From Bacillus pseudomycoides (GTDB lineage: Bacteria > Bacillota > Bacilli > Bacillales > Bacillaceae_G): a DNA stretch of 64,000 nt. Within the stretch, counting starts at the first letter, position 1. Every line of letters begins with the position of its first letter. Location of the stretch: positions 62,001 to 126,000 of the forward strand of contig NZ_NVOY01000058.1 in assembly GCF_002551005.1 (NCBI RefSeq), in the 5' to 3' direction. The position numbers were made by a program, and so were the translations under genes. Of the stretch, positions 60,631 through 64,000 are shown piece by piece. The notes beneath the pieces were generated by a model. That model was not told the DNA's origin. It ran no database searches and saw nothing but the letters and a program-made list of their open reading frames with translations.

Positions 60631-61449
60631 TTATAATTCCTTCAAAAACGAAATGAACTTCTCCAAACTTTGTGACCTTTGCTTTCCCCGTTTAATAATG
60701 AAATCAATCTTTATTGTATCTCGTAGTTTTTTATGATGGATGGTTTTCATTTCTTTTATAACATCTGCTGGTAGGATGCTGATCCCAAGCCCGGCATGAA
60801 CCGCTTGGAGAATGGATTCAAGTGAATCGAATTCCATTATAGCTGGTTGAATCCAATTCTGTTTCTCGGCGAAATGTAATAGTTTGTTTCTATATATACA
60901 GCTTGGATCACTATTTACAAGGAGTGTGGGCTGCTGCTGTTCATTTGGAGAAATGAGTACGATGTCTTCAAAATAATGATAAACACTTTCGAACTGTGAA
61001 TCGTTGTATGAACCGCTTATGAAAATTCCATCAACCTCTCCGTAAGCAAGCATTTCCTGTAATTGTAGTTTATTAGCTGTTTTTACTTTTACATTAATGT
61101 TGTGATTAGACTGTAAAAAAGAAGCGAGTAGGCTGGGAACTTTTACAGCGGAAATAGTTTGCGGTGCTCCGATAGTTAAAGATTCTCGCCACTTTTTAGG
61201 GTTTAGTTTTGATTTTGCTTCGTCCATTAACATCATAATTTGATTTGTATAATTCAATAAAATTTTTCCGTCTTCAGTTAATGTTACGCCTCTGTTATTC
61301 CGTACTAGTAATTTGACGCCAAGTTCTTCTTCTAAGCTTTTTATCCGCTGGCTTATATTTGGCTGCACATATCCGAGTTTTTCAGCGGCTCTAGAGATAG
61401 ATTGTAATTCGGCAACGTGTTTAAAAATCCATAAGTCATGACTTTCCAA
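60631..61449 (-). CDS. LysR-family transcriptional regulator
   Basis: A 272-aa regulator. The N-terminal winged helix-turn-helix (FKHVAELQSISRAAEKLGYV, then QPNISQRIKSLEEELGVKLL) is typical of LysR, and the rest is a substrate-binding effector domain. Start: a TTG with GGAGGG just upstream gives MESHDLWIFKH; the longer frame (to 61488) adds unconserved residues. It is divergent from an SDR gene with 122 bp between, so it probably regulates that gene and itself. Effector unknown. Confidence 0.87.
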   Translation of the reverse strand: MESHDLWIFKHVAELQSISRAAEKLGYVQPNISQRIKSLEEELGVKLLVRNNRGVTLTEDGKILLNYTNQIMMLMDEAKSKLNPKKWRESLTIGAPQTISAVKVPSLLASFLQSNHNINVKVKTANKLQLQEMLAYGEVDGIFISGSYNDSQFESVYHYFEDIVLISPNEQQQPTLLVNSDPSCIYRNKLLHFAEKQNWIQPAIMEFDSLESILQAVHAGLGISILPADVIKEMKTIHHKKLRDTIKIDFIIKRGKQRSQSLEKFISFLKEL

Positions 61450-61571
61450 AATAGATCCCTCCACTGATATCATTTGAAATGATACCAACCTTATTATTCA
61501 GTATTATACCTTTCGCAAGAGCAAGGATACAATGAATGATAACAAATACGATAAGAAGAGGGGCATGGGCA

Positions 61572-62312
61572 GTGGAGATGAAAGATAAAGTAGTTATTAT
61601 AACAGGCGGCGGTACTGGAATCGGAAAGGCGACAGCTTTGAAGTTAGCAGATGCAGGGGCGAAAGTTGTCATAAATTACAGCCGTTCGGAACAAGAAGCA
61701 GTAGAAACAAGGAACGAAATTGTAAAGCGTGGCGGAACAGCGCTCGTTGTAAAAGCTAATGTTGCAGTAGAAGCAGAAGTAGAGGACATGGTGCTGCGAA
61801 CGGTGAAGTCTTTTGGAACAGTAGATGCTTTAGTAAACAATGCGAGTATAACAGCACAAATACCGATGGATGATTTGCGGTCTGTAACAGATGAAGTGTG
61901 GGATTCTCTTTTCAACGTAAACGTGAAAGGGATGTTTTATTGCATAAAGGCTGTTGTTCCTTATATGAAGAAGAAAGGATCGGGTGCGATTGTGAATATA
62001 GGCAGCGTTGCTGGAATAACAGGGCTAGGTTCATCTGTTCCGTATGCAGTAACAAAAGGGGCTATTCATACGATGACAAAATCGTTAGCCATTTCACTCG
62101 CACCTCAGATTAGAGTAAATAGTATTGCTCCTGGTGCAGTTCATACAAGGTGGTGGGCGGATCATGAAGAAAAGATGCATCAACTTGCTGGGAACATCCC
62201 GCTGAAAAGAGTTTCAATGCCTGATGAAATTGCTGAGGCGATCCTGTTTCAATTGACCCAAGAATCAATTACGGGACAAATATTTACAATTGATAATGGA
62301 CAGACGCTTTGA
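61572..62312 (+). CDS. Short-chain dehydrogenase/reductase
   Basis: A 246-aa classical SDR. The NAD(P)-binding TGGGTGIG is near residue 12, NNAS near 88, the catalytic Ser about 20 residues before the YAVTK pair, and a late SITGQIFTIDNGQTL. Substrate unknown; FabG-like or sugar/alcohol reductases are possible. Start: GTG 61572 with AAGAGGGG 8 nt upstream, or ATG 61578. Divergent from the LysR gene. Confidence 0.85.
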   Translation: MEMKDKVVIITGGGTGIGKATALKLADAGAKVVINYSRSEQEAVETRNEIVKRGGTALVVKANVAVEAEVEDMVLRTVKSFGTVDALVNNASITAQIPMDDLRSVTDEVWDSLFNVNVKGMFYCIKAVVPYMKKKGSGAIVNIGSVAGITGLGSSVPYAVTKGAIHTMTKSLAISLAPQIRVNSIAPGAVHTRWWADHEEKMHQLAGNIPLKRVSMPDEIAEAILFQLTQESITGQIFTIDNGQTL

Positions 62313-62455
62313 AGTTAAGAGAGTGTGGGCGCTAAGAGATAGTTTTTCTATACATATTTGTCGTATAATAATGGCTAACAATCGACGTAATTGAGTTATT
62401 GTCTAGTTCTCATTTCCATCATCAGATATAATATGGTTTAGAAAGGATGATTTCT

Positions 62456-62974
62456 ATGGAACAGCGCTCACTCGTCCTGCTCGGTTTGCTTATGAGCCAA
62501 AGTCAGCATGGATATCAAATTAATGAATTTATTGAAAAAAATTTAAGCACAGTTACAGATATGAAAAAACCGACTGCTTATGCAACGTTAGATAAACTCA
62601 ATCAAAAGGGATACATCGATGTTCAATTGGAGCAAGAAGGAAACAGACCATCTCGAAAAGTGTACTCTATTAATGAAAAGGGAAAACAATATTTTTACAA
62701 GTTGTTATTGAACAATTTATCTTCAGCTGAGAGCGTTAATTATCAAGGTGACATTGGACTCATGTTTATTGATTTTCTTCCATTAGAAAAATCTTTGCCA
62801 GCTCTAGAGGAACGATTAACTAAAAATAAGAAATTAATTCATGTTTTTAAACAAACCCCAGTTCATGAGATGAGGATTGGAGTCAATCTAGCAATCGAGC
62901 ATAAAATAACAATGTTAGAAGCAGAGATTGCGTTTCTTGAAAAAACAGCTAAAATGCTTCGTTCTAAAATGTAA
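62456..62974 (+). CDS. PadR-family transcriptional regulator
   Basis: A 172-aa regulator with an N-terminal winged helix (LVLLGLLMSQSQHGYQINEF, then KKPTAYATLDKLNQKGYIDV) and a C-terminal helical dimerisation domain of the PadR-s2/Vir type. Such proteins repress efflux pumps or detoxification genes. No obvious target gene adjoins it; it may act elsewhere or on itself. Start ATG 62456 follows GAAAGGATG. Confidence 0.88.
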   Translation: MEQRSLVLLGLLMSQSQHGYQINEFIEKNLSTVTDMKKPTAYATLDKLNQKGYIDVQLEQEGNRPSRKVYSINEKGKQYFYKLLLNNLSSAESVNYQGDIGLMFIDFLPLEKSLPALEERLTKNKKLIHVFKQTPVHEMRIGVNLAIEHKITMLEAEIAFLEKTAKMLRSKM

Positions 62975-63282
62975 CTTGCTACATTCATATTCATTTTGCA
63001 ACAAGATGCTCTTGCCTTCACTAAGAAGAAAAGGGCTTTTATTTTAAGTTGTTTTTTCATTTGTATTTATATAGTCACGTTTTATTAGTCAGCGTTGACT
63101 AATAAAAGCGCTGTGTATATAATGAACTTAATTAGTCACACGTGACTAATTAAAATGAAAGAGTCAATTCACTCAATCATAGCAATAAAACCATTGTAAA
63201 GCACGATGAACGAAAATAGCATCGATGTCATGCAGATAGTTCATTCGAGGAAGTTTCACAAACATTAAGGAGGTTTTTGAGG
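62975..63282. other. Intergenic region with the haem-monooxygenase control site
   Basis: It contains two palindromes and a promoter (63080-63153) and then about 130 bp of 5' leader before the ribosome site. In the leader a 14-codon frame starts at ATG 63155 without a ribosome site, so it is not called. Confidence 0.5.
63080..63153 (+). promoter_or_regulatory. Promoter bracketed by two TTAGTCA palindromes
   Basis: Palindrome 1 is TTTTATTAGTCA-gcgt-TGACTAATAAAA (63080-63107). Palindrome 2 is TTAATTAGTCAC-ac-GTGACTAATTAA (63128-63153). Between them lies a near-consensus sigma-A promoter: TTGACT (63095-63100, inside palindrome 1), a 17-bp spacer and TATAAT (63118-63123). Palindrome 2 covers the expected start site. 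It resembles a tandem TetR-type operator pair. The regulator is not in the window. Confidence 0.8.
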
Positions 63283-63621
63283 ATGATCGTTGTTACAAAC
63301 AGAATGAAAACAAAAGTAGGATTTGCAGAAAGAATGGCCCCATCATTCACTCGTTCAGGTGCATTGCAACAAATGGAAGGTTTTGTGAAGGTTGAAGTTT
63401 TAATTACAAAAAACTTAACTGAGTTTGATGAATTAAATGTAAATATGTACTGGGAAAATGAAGAGAGCTTTATGAAATGGAGAAATAGTGATGCGTTTAA
63501 AGAAGCGCATAAACGACCAGAACCAGGCTCTAAAGAATCGCAGCAAGAATCACCAATTTTAGGTAGTCAAATCATTGTCGCGGAAGTGGCGTCTGTAATG
63601 GAAGCACTTCCTGAAAAATAA
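63283..63621 (+). CDS. IsdG/HmoA-family haem-degrading monooxygenase
   Basis: A 112-aa ABM-domain protein. Active-site residues of IsdG-type enzymes appear to be present: Asn6 (VVTNRM), Trp in ESFMKWRNSDAF and His in KEAHKRP. It opens haem to release iron. The start is ATG behind AAGGAGG. It has its own promoter with twin palindromes rather than a recognisable Fur box. It is followed by a strong terminator. An antibiotic-biosynthesis-type monooxygenase is the more general alternative. Confidence 0.82.
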   Translation: MIVVTNRMKTKVGFAERMAPSFTRSGALQQMEGFVKVEVLITKNLTEFDELNVNMYWENEESFMKWRNSDAFKEAHKRPEPGSKESQQESPILGSQIIVAEVASVMEALPEK

Positions 63622-63633
63622 TATACAATTGTT

Positions 63634-63677
63634 AAAAAGGGTTCCCCAAAGATACTATCTTTGGGGAACCTTTTTCA
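63634..63677 (+). terminator. Terminator after the monooxygenase gene
   Basis: AAAAAGGTT-type arms: GGTTCCCCAAAGATA and ATCTTTGGGGAACC with a 2-3-nt loop, followed by TTTTT. Confidence 0.92.
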
Positions 63678-63895
63678 TTTGGAAAGAATAAATTAGTAGA
63701 GTAAATCAAGGTGCATTTTAACAAGCGTAAATTAGTAGAAAAAGGGAATTCTTGTAGGTATGGCGTGCGGTATGTAACGTTGAGGCTTTTCATTTTCTTC
63801 AGAAAAACTTAAGAAATCTCTCCGTTATTTTTTAAGAAATGATAGTTATACTTAGGGCTATTGTACACAATACTGAATGAACGAGGGGATGTTTG

Positions 63896-64000
63896 ATGAA
63901 GCTTTTTACATTTTTAATGGAGTTTATAAAGCACCCTAAGCATATTGGAGCGATTGCACCGAGTTCGAAAATATTAGCAAAAAAAATGGTGGATGCAATC
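63896..64000 (+). CDS. Probable SAM-dependent (phospholipid N-) methyltransferase, 5' end
   Basis: The first 35 codons of a gene cut by the window edge: MKLFTFLMEFIKHPKHIGAI followed by APSSKILAKKMVDAI. The 'HPKHIGAIAPSS..LA..M' start is usual for rRNA-adenine-dimethylase-like/phospholipid methyltransferase proteins. CGAGGGGATG precedes the ATG. The SAM motif lies outside, so the call is provisional. Confidence 0.65.
   Translation, partial: MKLFTFLMEFIKHPKHIGAIAPSSKILAKKMVDAI

Noticed and set aside
63155-63199. 14-codon leader peptide upstream of the haem monooxygenase
   Set aside because: No ribosome site precedes its ATG, and no attenuation-type hairpins are visible.

Overview
The window is chromosome of a Bacillus cereus-group organism. 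The evidence is an AT-rich genome, strong GGAGG-type ribosome binding sites, and gene blocks in the order typical of that group: yvcI-rapZ-glmR-whiA-crh, cggR-gapA-pgk-tpiA-gpmI-eno, and secG-est-rnr-smpB-ssrA. Sporulation genes (spoVA, gerA families) confirm a spore former.

Left part (1-16.2 kb): the tail of ppaX, yvoF, yvcD, trxB, a popT-like polyprenyl-phosphate transporter, the lactate-oxidation operon lutABC, the yvcI-rapZ-glmR-whiA-crh block, and clpP on the minus strand under a CtsR box. A minus-strand operon with the gene content of the spoVA2mob operons follows (DUF1657, YhcN/YlaJ-type lipoprotein, spoVAC, spoVAD, spoVAEB, DUF1657, DUF421). Middle part (16.7-35 kb): a KimA-like potassium importer, tRNA-Arg(CCG), rpoN, a thioredoxin-fold protein, and the glycolytic operon behind a clear CggR operator. 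Then come a lipoprotein, a CidA/CidB-type pair, secG, a carboxylesterase, RNase R, SmpB and tmRNA.

The accessory part starts 28 bp after the 3' end of ssrA. A complete Tn7-like transposon lies at 35007-49524. It has 17-bp perfect terminal inverted repeats starting TGTG, internal TnsB-site-like repeats, and a perfect 5-bp target duplication TTTTG. Its core operon is tniQ1, a natural tnsA-tnsB fusion, tnsC and tniQ2. Its cargo is a type III restriction-modification system with two adjacent, homologous Mod genes and one Res. Directly after the right-hand TTTTG begins the left end of a second, related element (49530). It opens an island holding a spore germinant-receptor operon (gerAA-gerAC-gerAB order), a truncated tniQ and a further right end (54785). 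The ssrA 3' end therefore looks like a repeatedly used attachment site at which Tn7-like elements have stacked. A 60-bp sequence resembling the 3' end of tmRNA sits in reverse orientation near the right end of the intact element and is unexplained.

Right part (54.9-64 kb): ordinary accessory chromosomal genes: a small membrane protein, a YitT-family protein, a PsiE-like protein, a six-GW-repeat L,D-transpeptidase-like exoprotein, an XapX protein, PhnA, two tiny membrane proteins, a divergent LysR/SDR pair, a PadR regulator and an IsdG/HmoA-type haem monooxygenase. The promoter upstream of the monooxygenase is bracketed by two near-identical palindromes. The window ends in the start of a probable SAM-dependent methyltransferase.
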